The notes under the pieces were generated by a model. That model made no database searches. It saw only the letters and a list, made by a program, of their open reading frames with translations, and was not told the DNA's origin. Shown here one piece after another: positions 24,112-33,663 of a DNA stretch of 64,000 bases. Every line of letters begins with the position of its first letter. Position 1 is the first letter of the stretch. The position numbers and the translations under genes are program-made. The stretch is from Batrachochytrium dendrobatidis JAM81 (lineage: Eukaryota; Chytridiomycota; Chytridiomycetes; Rhizophydiales): positions 563,302-627,301 of the forward strand of contig NW_006281106.1 of the NCBI RefSeq assembly GCF_000203795.2. The letters run 5' to 3'.

Positions 24112-25907
24112 TTATAGCTGCTGGAGATTGTCAATCACAGCTTGAGTAAACTGAGAATTGGTAGCTTTTCCACCCAAATCACCTGTGCGAGCAATGCCAC
24201 TAGCAATGGTTTTGAGAACAGCGCGCTCAATGTTATCGGCATGGTTGTTGAGCTTAAGATGTCGAAGCATCATGACAGAGGAGAGCAGTAGCGCAGTGGG
24301 ATTGGCCAAGTCTTTTCCAGCAATATCAGGAGCAGTTCCGTGAACCTAACATCACACCAGAATGTGTATTCAAGTGCATGGAGCAAAAGTTGAACATAGA
24401 AAGCACATGTCAATACACGACATTTGCTTGCAAACATAAATTCCTCGTCAAATTTAAAACGTACTGATTCAAAAATGCTGGCCTTTTGACCAATGTTACC
24501 ACTAGGAGTAAGACCAAGGCCACCAATTAAACCTGCGCCAAGATCACTAAGAATATCGCCGTACAAGTTGGGCATGACCATGACGGTATCATTGAACTGG
24601 GTAGGATCCTGGACAATCTGCAAACAAATACGATCCAGCAAAATATCATCAACAACGATTTCAGGGTATTTCTTGGAAATATCAAGCGAGACTGATAAAA
24701 AAAGACCGTCCGAGAGTTTCCTAATATAGATTTAAATCCCGAGTCAGAATGATGATCAAAAGACTAGAAATGCTCTAGTATGAAATGACAACTCGCTTAC
24801 TGAACAGTGGCCTTGTGAACAACAGTAACACGTTTTCGACCAATAGACTTGGCATATTCAAACGCATACGTAGCAACGCGGCGACAAGCTTCTTCAGTGA
24901 TCAGCTTAATGGACTGCACAACACCGTCAACAACTTCGTGCTCAATTCCAGAGTATTCTCCCTCGGTATTTTCACGAATGAGCACAGTATTGACGTTGTC
25001 AAAGGGGGTCTTGTATCCAACAATGGATTTGCAGGGACGAACATTGGCATACAGATCAAATGTTCGACGAAGAGTTAAATTGAGTGAAACGTGACCTTTT
25101 CCAATAGGTGTTTCAAGTGGACCTATGTTGCATTGGATAGGCAACAGTCGATGTTGGATGAAAAATATAAACAACTGTTGGCTCAAAATGTGGAGCTTCG
25201 ATATTAATAATTGTAGCATAGTTTACCTTTAAGAGCAACCTTGTTGCGATTGATAGAATGCAAAGCCTCTTCAGGAATAGTAGTTTTGCCATCCTTGAGA
25301 ATAGGTGTGACATTGACAGATTCCCATGCAATTGGAACCTTGGTATGGCCATTTGATAAACCCACATTGGTGTTTTAAACAAAGATAAATATCAAATATA
25401 GATTCATAGTTTTTAATTTGAAATCATGAAAGCCCACCTTGTCGGCATCAAAAATTTGCTGAACAGAACGAGAGATCTCTGGGCCAATACCATCACCTGG
25501 AATAATGGTAACAATACGCTTTCCATCCTATATAACATTCAAAAATAGCTGGATTAGTAGCTAGCTTAAAAGTTGCAATTGGGTCGAGATGTATATAAAT
25601 TCATCTTCATCTAGATACAGGCCATGCGCTTTCTAGCTCATCTGGCAGAAAATTCACGTCGCTTTGATATACACACATCTTTACTCTTCAACTATAGCCA
25701 GCTTTGTTAAATATTCCTATTGGATTACTACAACACATTGCCAAGAGTGGAATCAAGGTTTTGCAAGTTTTTTTGCTTGCTGAAATTGTAGATTGTGCAA
25801 GCATGGCCTGGTTGATATAAATTTCTAATACATGAACTTACTGCAGTGAAAGAACCCTCTACAGATGTAGCAAGGGAGCGACAGAGACTTTTCTTCAGGA
25901 ATGGCTG
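24112..25907 (-). CDS. IDH2: NAD-dependent isocitrate dehydrogenase, catalytic subunit, 5' end incomplete
   Basis: Mitochondrial TCA-cycle enzyme that oxidises isocitrate to 2-oxoglutarate. Blocks in order: [131 protein letters not shown]. The substrate-binding Arg cluster, YGDILSDL metal Asp residues and HGTAPDIAG are the catalytic type, closer to Idh2/IDH3A than to regulatory Idh1. At least six exons. The first visible coding exon begins near 25907 with a presequence-like run, [19 protein letters not shown]. The true start codon lies in an upstream exon I could not place, because a stop codon precedes this frame. The stop is TAA at 24112-24114. Confidence 0.9.
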
Positions 25908-26340
25908 CTGGGAAGCAAGCTTTCAGGTCAGGATTAGAATGCAATAACATAGGATGATTCAAAGTTGAAAATGGTAAATCCAATACAAGTGGTTGGTTAG
26001 TTTGAATTCTATTCAATGCTGTAATGATATACAGCCCAATTCAAAAAAGTGAGCCTATCATTCTAAAGCATTGAATTCATTCAAGCCTGGACAGTAACAG
26101 CAAAATGCACCTTGAGAGATCGGCAAAACATTTGTAAAGTAAATGGAAAACCCTGAATTCAAAGTTGTTGCTGATTAGAACGAGTCTTGAACAAGGATTT
26201 CTTGATAGTCACTCAATTTATTGTAGATTTTGAGTTTCATATATTTGGTACGATTTACACAAGAGAAGCTACATCAATGCACAGATATTGTATGGCTTAT
26301 CGTAAAATATTCAGACTAGGAATTTACTAACCTTTACTAC
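25908..26340. other. Intergenic region upstream of IDH
   Basis: Should contain the missing first exon and promoter of the isocitrate dehydrogenase gene on the minus strand. No reliable ATG could be chosen. The repeat copy at 26341 follows. Confidence 0.4.
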
Positions 26341-26737
26341 TATATTCACGTAAATGGACTCGAACAGTTGCCAAAATGCATGATCAACAGTCAGTCTCAT
26401 GATGATTGGAACCCCATTGACTGGACAACATTGTGTCTTGATAATTGTCATGGAAACAGCTATTCATTCCTGCAATCACTGGTTTTTTGAACTAGAACAT
26501 ATCTGAAATTTTAGAGTGCAAGATTTTGATGAGCATCGTGATGAATCTGTCAATTGTACAATGTATGATTATACTAAAAGTAAAGAATGAGATGGCTAGT
26601 TTGTATGCATCATATAATGAATGTTTAAAAGAATCGAGTCGATTCAAGCCAATTTCTAACAAAAAACATTTAGCCATTGTTGATTTCAAAGCAGTTACTG
26701 CAAGATAAAAACAAGTGGTCTGTTTTACATGAATACA
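26341..26737 (+). mobile_element. MITE-like repeat, copy 4
   Basis: Ends TATATTCACGTAAATGGA and CTGTTTTACATGAATAC in inverted arrangement. The interior has GTGATGAATCTGTCAATTGT and GCATCATATAATGAATG, matching the other copies. Its right end is 34 bp upstream of the ATG at 26772, so it occupies the promoter of that gene. Confidence 0.8.
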
Positions 26738-26771
26738 TTCAACTATAATCAACTCGCTACAACATTCATCC

Positions 26772-27683
26772 ATGCAGACCAGATTCATCAGAAAATTCTC
26801 TCAGTCAATCACTTTTACTAACCGTAGAGCCGTAGCCTTTCCTTTGTTGCAGCCTCATATCGACAGTACACTTTCCAGTATCAACACCATCCAATCCAGA
26901 ACCATCCACTCATCTCGCATTCATTGCAGTTATCACAATTTTGATACTTATAAATTTGTACAACGGCTCGAGGCAGATGGGTTTCGTAGGAATTCAGCTG
27001 AAGCTGTCATGGGCTCACTTTCAGAGGTTGTGGGCGAAAGGCAAGTATCTATCCTGATTAAACATTTATACAAGTGCCATGTCAAAACTCAACTGTTTTT
27101 ACTAGTGTCAACAACATGTCCAAAACATCCGTCACAAAAACCGAATTTGAAAAGTCGGTCTACATGAGCAGAGTCGACTTTAACCAACTACGATCTGAAA
27201 TTCAATTGATTGAAAAGAACGAGTTTGCTCTACTTCGAGCAGATATTGGACGGGTAAACATCGAGGTAGAGAAACTACGTGTTCGTATGGCTGAAGATCT
27301 TCGCCGTATGCAATCAAGTATTCGTTTAGAACTTAGTTTGGATAAAGGCAGGATTCGAGATGAGCAGGCTGCCAAAGAAATTAGAATCAAAGAGGCAGAT
27401 TCCAAAATAGATACAGAAGTGTCTATTGTCAAGACACAAATGGAGACGATCCAATGGGAGCTTTTCAAGACACTTTTTCGTATGTGTATTGCTCGAGTGT
27501 ATTTTATCAAGATTGACCTTTACTCATTTTAAACTTTTTGGAATGCATTAGCTTTGTTTTGCGCCGCTGGAGCTCTGTTTTTCAGTAGGTTATTTTACTG
27601 GCTAGTAAATCGATTGCAAGAATTGATGTTTAAACCAACTGTTTTTAAACTTTTGTATAGGCTATATGCGGTTTGTTAAATAA
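26772..27683 (+). CDS. MCUR1/CCDC90-like mitochondrial coiled-coil protein (DUF1640)
   Basis: Inner-membrane coiled-coil family linked in animals to the calcium uniporter and cytochrome c oxidase assembly; the fungal role is less clear. The N-terminus is basic and Ser-rich, like a mitochondrial presequence (MQTRFIRKFSQSITF). The signature FDTYKFVQRLEADGFRRNSAEAV is followed by SKTSVTKTEFEKSVYMSRVD. A long heptad-rich coiled coil comes next, with the conserved SIRLELSLDKGRIRDEQ and ADSKIDTEVSIVKTQ. It closes with a short membrane anchor, PLFCAAGALFFSYMRFVK. Four exons: 26772-27040, 27106-about 27479, one around 27552-27586, and the last 27661-27683. The first intron has a GC donor (GAAAG|GCAAGT). 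Get4 follows 229 bp downstream in the same orientation. Confidence 0.85.
27041..27105 (+). other. GC-AG intron
   Basis: The donor reads AAAG|GCAAGTATC and the acceptor ACTAG|TGTC. Splicing gives VVGES-VNNMSKTSV, exactly continuing the DUF1640 family pattern, whereas no GT donor nearby keeps frame. Confidence 0.75.
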
Positions 27684-27912
27684 ACAATCATCGAGTGTGT
27701 TTTTGTCAATTGATATTTTCATTAATATGATTGTTGATTTATGGATTATGCATACCAAGTTAGTGATGAATGAATGCAATCGATTATTTTGAGTAAACTA
27801 TCGAGGTTTGATACGTCATACGCTGGTCTGTTGGAATGGCAAGTCGATCGAGTTTTCGCGAATATTGATTGCTGACATCACTTTACCCATCTGCAACAAT
27901 CTACTCGCTCTA

Positions 27913-29343
27913 ATGTCAGGAAGTGTTGGTGTGCAAAAGGTTCTGCTTAAACTGAGCAAGTCTGTTCAAGGTGAACTAGCATTGATGATACAATACTCTT
28001 ATACCAACTTGTAGTGTCCAACATATTTGGTTTTCATGCTACTCATTACATGATCAACAATTTCAGAGGGAAACTATTATGAAGCCCATCAAATGTATCA
28101 TTCAATCTGTCAGCGGTATCTCAAGCAAAAGAAGACTGCAGAAGCGATTGAATTGCTTCATAATGGCATTTTTAATATGCTGGAGCACAAGCAGACAGGC
28201 AGTGCTCTTGATCTATTTGAACGACTTTTGGATGTATTCGACAAGCAGACTCCAGCACTTTCAAGTGCTCATCGAGGTAGGAGTTTACAGTATTTGAAAT
28301 GGTTTGAGCTTGGACATTGTGTTAACTCATGTGCAACAATACTATGGTTTCAGCTTGTATATTGAGTGTGTTTGCAGCATTCCCACTAGATGCCGTTGAA
28401 TGCGATCAATTCACCAAACTCTGCACCAGGTTGGGTTTATTTTCTATTCTTTGATTAGTGCTATCCCATACTGGTACGATTCGTACACTCATATTACTAG
28501 TGTTGTGGGTTTAGATGGTCAATCAAACACCAGGACAATCCATTTGGAGATCCACAGATTCATCACATGTTTGGATCTAAATATTTTCAGCGTATGTAAC
28601 TATGTAATCGACTTTATTCAATCTAGTATACATGGCAATCTGCTTTACTTACTATTTCGTAAATAGACTACAGATACTATGATGCCGAATCGCACTTTGT
28701 TCATGGAAATATAGACAGTGCAAAAGCCCTGGGAGTCATGGCTGCTGAATGGGTTCATGTTGATGAGGCTATGGATCAAGGCTATCCAATTGCGCGTGCA
28801 GTTCTTCAGTGAGTTGCCAGATTAGAACAGCTCAACTGTATTGAACATCGATTCTAATGTTTTGTTGTAGACTTTTGGTAATGGGGAAAATAGACGATGC
28901 CAAAATAGCACTGTCTACATTTTTGAAAATATTTGTAGAGGATCATCCAAATGCGATTGTATCAACACAGCGACTGTCTGGACGAGATTTACCAGTATTC
29001 ACATCTGCATATCTGAATTTTGCACAACTGACTATTGAATGCATCGATCGCCAAGCAGGCGATCTATATATGAATTTAGTGCACTTTTATACAACTGTTC
29101 TTGGTGAAGATGGATACATGCTTACGGTATGAGTTTAAATCCTTTGCCATGAGTTGTATGTCTGCATATCTTGTATAGTTTTTGACTGTTGCGATTTAGA
29201 TTGCAGAGACTATTGCAGCAGCATACTTTGATCAAGGACCACGCAAGAAGCAGGACAATCCATTGATGAATATGATGAAAGGTCTATTTGCAGGCCCACC
29301 GTCTGGACAAGCGCAGCAAAACCAAATTACCGAAATGGATTAA
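27913..29343 (+). CDS. GET4: Get4, TRC/GET pathway protein
   Basis: Cytosolic alpha-solenoid partner of Get5 that helps hand tail-anchored proteins to Get3 for insertion into the ER. Helical-repeat segments in order: GNYYEAHQMYHSICQRYLKQ with KKTAEAIELLHNGIFNMLEH, ALDLFERLLDVFDK, YYDAESHFVHGNIDSAKALG, EAMDQGYPIARAVLQ, then DLPVFTSAYLNFAQLTIECI. The C-terminus has DNPLMNMMKGLFAGPP, the conserved Get4 tail motif. Seven or so small exons with short introns; the ATG at 27913 (MSGSVGVQKVLLKLSKS) fits the usual short N-terminus. It converges on the gene at 29515 with 171 bp between the stops. The family assignment is firm; individual exon edges in 28280-28680 are not. Confidence 0.85.
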
Positions 29344-29514
29344 ACCTGCTTGAATAAATGCTTCAAATTTTCATGTGACTCCATGCTGATATAGTCAAAA
29401 GTTGGTTCTGACAGTACTCCAAGCATGGTTACTGAAATAATTCCTGGCACTTTATTTGTTGATCATTTTTGTGGTGATCCGCTCCATAAGCTAGAGCCAG
29501 TGAAACAGAGTAAA

Positions 29515-30245
29515 CTATAAATATACACCCTCATCGTCATCCTGTACAGTAGCATCAAGTTGCTCATCCATCATATTTTCAGGTGTTAATTGAGGTCCAG
29601 TTGATGATTGTCCAAGTGTCGAGGTAAAGCAAGACTGGGGTGTGGCTTTAGAGTCTGCAGATTCCAGCATATCCATAAGCTGCTGGGATCGGTTATTGAT
29701 TGCTTTGATCATCCGCATTTGTCTGTCAATAACTGTAACATTTTCTTGAATTGCCTGATAATCAGATTATGTTTGGTGGTGCAATAGAATAGATTAGAAA
29801 TAGTTTTGGTTTAGCTTGAAAGCTATATAGATGAAACAACTCTAAAAAAACCAGATGCAATAAACATGTAAAGACTGAGATGTGACAATACACAAGAATC
29901 GAGACCATTCATGCTTGCCTCTGCACAATCAGGATCAGTTGAGCTGTATTCTCTCAGTTCAGCATTAGTTTTTAATAATAGCTCGACAGAATGCTTGAGT
30001 CTGTCAGCTTCTTGCGCCAGAAACTCAAGATTGTCCGTCTGGGTAACAATGCCATGCATAACACCTCCAGCAACAGATCCAGTACCAGAGACATGAGGCA
30101 GTTGGGCAGCAATGGCTGCAGGAGGAGATTGAGTCTTGCGCTTTATTAAGAATATTCCAGGGGATACTTCGACTTCAGACTCGAACAGTTCTGAAGGAAA
30201 AGCACCGTTTTTATCAGAACCATTCATGGTCAAAGTGCTAGTCAT
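29515..30245 (-). CDS. Small helical protein of unknown function
   Basis: Two exons, 29919-30245 and 29515-29754, join in frame to give 188 residues. The joined region QTDNLEFLAQEADRLKHSVE, LLLKTNAELREYSSTDPDC and then AEAIQENVTVIDRQMRMIKA is a likely two-helix coiled coil. N- and C-termini are disordered, the latter acidic (VQDDDEGVY). I cannot name the family; a nucleolar or assembly-chaperone type protein was considered but the match was too weak. The intron begins with GC rather than GT (GCAGAG|GCAAGC) and ends ATTATCAG. No membrane segment or signal. A CTAGCGACAATGAGA box lies 23-37 bp upstream of the ATG. Confidence 0.6.
29755..29918 (-). other. Candidate GC-AG intron
   Basis: On the minus strand the donor is GAG|GCAAGC and the acceptor ATCAG|GCAATT. 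Use of these sites preserves the frame and a continuous helix pattern. Confidence 0.6.
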
Positions 30246-30710
30246 GGTAGAATGTTGCAGTTTACGGCTAGCGACAATGAGAATGAGAATGGAGAGATAA
30301 AATAAGAAATTGTTGGCAGTCAGCGTCAAATGCTCGTAAATTTCATTCGACTGTTTTTGGGTTTCTCTTGTGAGGATTGTTGATTTGACAAATATTTTGG
30401 TTTGTGTCCGCAACGACAGTCTGGCTTGATGCATTCAATTCAATACAAAACACTCATTTCACTGCAAATTTGTGAAGTTTACATAAAATTCGCTTAATAA
30501 TATGCTAAACAATACATATATCATACTATATTTCGACAGTCCGAGGTAAAAACAATATCAACAACGACCACATCTACGGAATGCGTGCAAAAACTACGCA
30601 CATATATCGTTTTTTAAAAACGAGACGAGTATCCTATTCCAAATCTCCATCCTTTGGAAACCGTCTCCTGCAATTATAATAAATTCATATGTAACCCAAC
30701 ATTTCTCCTT
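30246..30710. other. Flank between the 30245 gene and the hAT remnant
   Basis: Promoter of the minus-strand gene, including the CTAGCGACAATGAGA box at 30268-30282, then the 3' flank of the hAT element. I could not find a terminal repeat here that pairs with the other end of the transposon. Confidence 0.4.
30268..30282 (-). promoter_or_regulatory. Recurrent CTAGCGACAATGAGA box
   Basis: Identical 15-mers occur at 11433-11447, 30268-30282 and 39731-39745, and a one-mismatch copy at 17351-17365, all in the same orientation. Two lie 23-46 bp upstream of minus-strand start codons (11400 and 30245), a position suited to a core promoter or start-site element. The 39731 copy follows a stop codon instead, so it may be part of a dispersed repeat. 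Confidence 0.45.
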
Positions 30711-33009
30711 TTAATCCATCTGCATATGTAAGTTCTGTACCATTGAATAACTCAAATCACCAAATTCCACCTCACTCCAATTTTCCAAGCAGATACTAGC
30801 CCTGATTGTCTGATCGCTCAGTCTAGTCCGCGAATCAGTAATTAAATGCCTTGCCTTTGAAAAGGCGTGCTCCGAGGACGCAGATGTGGCTGGAATTGCT
30901 AGATAATCCCTTGCCATTTTTGCAAGCAAGGGGAAATCCGATTCACGACGTTTCCACCACTCCAATGGGTCTTGCCTAGGATCCACCACTGGGATATTCA
31001 AATACTCTTCGAGTTGCAAAGTAGGAGCCAACTTTTTCTTTTTAAAAACCCTACTTGCTGGAGTAAGTGCATCCGAATTCTAATGAAATGAGCGTGACAA
31101 AGTTTAAATACAAGTAATTACGCATGTGATTATCTGACAAGTCCAATGCCGTTTTGAATACCTCTAATTGCATCAAGCCACTTTGATTGTGGTACTCGGC
31201 ATAGACGCTTTGGATTTGCCTTTTTGATTTTTTCTTTCTGAGAAGCATTTTCTTGGGCATTCTGATTTTCGTCGTCGTAAAACTCAAGTTTGTGTCGAGG
31301 ATCAAGTACCACAGCGATCACACAATGGTTATTGGAAACATTAAAATACTTGTCAAGCTTCATTTGGGATGCATTAATTGCAAGCGATTCATTGGCAATT
31401 ATCCGACGACTTGCTGGAGTTCCAGAAATCGAAGCGTCTAATCTTTGCCCATAATCATTGACGACATTTTCACAATGGTCCAATAACACGTTGTACCATG
31501 GTATAACGTATGACAGCGTTTGATGCTTGTTGCTGCTGCATTCCATTGTGGCTTGTTTAAATGGTTGAAAGAAATGCACTAATTCAGTCAAGTCGTCCCA
31601 ATCTCCCGCTGACGGCACGTCAGGGATCTTCTTTTCCATGTACAATTGATCCAAGATTTGAATGAGTGGTCCTAATTAACAAATTTAAAGACAACATGTT
31701 ATTGCAAATTTAACTGCAAGTTGGCATACATAAAGTGCTCTTGAAGTTCAGCTCTAGATCCTTGACGTACCTCGCATTTTCAAAGATGTGACCAGCATAT
31801 CGAATGTAGAGTTCCATTTCGTGGCGACATCAAGGATTGGCTTTAAGATTCTCCCATGATCTTTTTCAGTTGTTCCATCGATGCGGGGCAACATTGTAGC
31901 AATTTAATCCCTTCCCTCAGTGTCTCGATTGATGTCTTGATCTCTTGATGTGCATCTTGGGCGGCAAGATCAAGAACATGTGCAAAGCAACGATGATGAC
32001 ATTCGGGAGATTCCAAATAACCAGAATTGATGAGCTCTTGAATGAAAACCTCATTGTTGGACGCATTGTCAGTGCAGATTCCTAAAATGAGCGATTTCCT
32101 ATCACCGCATATGGGTTCCACAATCTGCTTGAATAATGCCGCAATGTTCTGGCCGCTGTGGCTGTCATTAAACACAAGAATGCATTTCAGTTTCCAATTT
32201 TTGTCAATAAAATGGGCAGTGACAGCCGTGTAAGCAACATTGTCTGGCGATGTCCATATGTCGGTCGTAAACGAGATCTTGGATGTGTTTTCTTTGATAA
32301 GAGCATAAACGTCAGCTTTTGCAATTTCGAAATCACGATTCACAGTTTGTGATATAGTATCGGCGGACTTGAAAATGATATGCTTGTTGATGTACAACAT
32401 CATTTGTTGAAAATAGGGATTCTCAACAATCAAAAGCGATTGATGGTCACCAACGATCCACCGCTGTAGCTTGTTTTGAAATTCTGTTTGGGTAAACCCT
32501 GTCAGTACAAGAAAATAGATTACATCAAAAAATACAATATTAATATTCCAGACAGCAGAAATAATGACGCATCATACGAGTATGTAATGATTACCTTTTT
32601 CAAAGCAGTCTTGAATCTTACTTTGTAGTTTTGTACCCTTCAAATTTATACTTGTGGAGTCTTTGGAATACTGATCCATTGCATCTGATAGAGCGTCGCG
32701 ATGTTTGGTCACCAAATGGGCAACAAGATTGAAGTTGGTTCTTGAATTTGTCTTGACGAGCTGCTGACAAATTTTACAGGGAATTCTCGCCTTGTCAAGG
32801 TCATTTATATCATCAGGTTTGTCAAAGAACTGCCACACCAAACTGGCCTTTGAGACTTTAGACAAACGTGTGGTTGTTAAAGGAATAGAGCATGGGATTG
32901 AGGGTAAGGAGGACGACGCATGGTCATGACTGTCGTCGGGTTTCCTTTTCCCTTTGCTTGCATTCTCGTGTCGATCGATTGACGTTGACGACAGCTCATA
33001 CACACCCAT
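30711..33009 (-). pseudogene. hAT transposase, frameshifted
   Basis: Order from the N-terminus: BED-type zinc finger (KASLVWQFF, then RIPCKICQQLVKTNSRTNFN and HLVTKH) in 32593-33009. Then the RNase-H-like core with FTTDIWTSPDNVAYTAVTAH, ICTDNASNNEVFIQEL and HHRCFAHVLDLAAQDA. Then the C-terminal dimerisation region DPLEWWKRRESDFPLLAKMA with ATSASSEHAFSKARHLITDS. The frame shifts near 31850, where QLKKIMGES runs into a stop while the expected KPILDVATKWNSTFDML continues in another frame. A second shift is near 31230-31260, where the expected SVYAEYHNQSG is in a different frame from the preceding ENASQKEKIKK. The catalytic Asp positions of the core appear present, but the protein is unlikely to be made intact. 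Confidence 0.8.
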
Positions 33010-33145
33010 AGAGGAAGTTACTTTTTGTGATAGAATGGTAATTTAAGGTGATCTCAGAAACAGGATTGCGAAAAAATAATTATTTTGCAATCCCAAAATC
33101 CATTTCATTTCGCATATTTCGCAAAGTTTTTGCGAAACGCTAAAT
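30711..33145 (-). mobile_element. hAT-family DNA transposon, degenerate
   Basis: Contains the transposase remnant described separately, plus a subterminal region at about 33055-33145 with repeated TTTCGCA/TGCGAAA motifs (ATTGCGAAAA, CATTTCGCATATTTCGCAAA, TTTTTGCGAAAC), typical of hAT subterminal repeats. The outer boundaries, terminal inverted repeats and 8-bp target duplication could not be identified by eye, so limits are approximate. A truncated MITE-like copy abuts the right side (33190-33560). Confidence 0.75.
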
Positions 33146-33189
33146 AACTCTATTTTGTTCCAGAATAATCATTACATATTCGTTGTTAT

Positions 33190-33560
33190 TGGATATTGAC
33201 TACTCCTTTTATTGAAAACTCTGCTGTATTCTAATATCAGATACGTTCGTGTTCTAGTTCAAGAGAACAAAGATCGTACGTCTCAAGAATACAACAACTG
33301 TTTCTATGCCGGCCATGCAATGTCCACTTGAAATATTAGTTCTGGAGTTTGAAAAATGTGGAATTATTGAAACAGATGTAAACATTCGCTCTGTATTTTT
33401 GTGCAAGAATCAGCATGGAGGAAAAGGACCAGTGAACTTTTTTAAGGGGTTCAATATTGTCCAGTAAGATTGATGGGAATCGGAACCAATCAAGCATGAG
33501 ACTGATGGCTTATTATGGATTTTGACACTTGTTTATTACTTCATTCTATATGAATACGGC
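33190..33560 (+). mobile_element. MITE-like repeat, copy 5, left end missing
   Basis: Shares CAGATGTAAACATTCGCTCT, then GTATTTTTGTGCAAGAATCA and AATATTGTCCAGTAAGATTG with copy 6 at 38296, in the same orientation. It ends with a terminal-repeat remnant ATATGAATACGGCTAC. The left terminal repeat is absent next to the hAT end. Confidence 0.75.
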
Positions 33561-33663
33561 TACAATTAGACGCCATCATTGATTCGTAGACCAATACAAC
33601 CAACGCTTATTTTGATTTATCGCAGCTACTTTTTATATCCAGAATAAACTAATAATCGACTAT

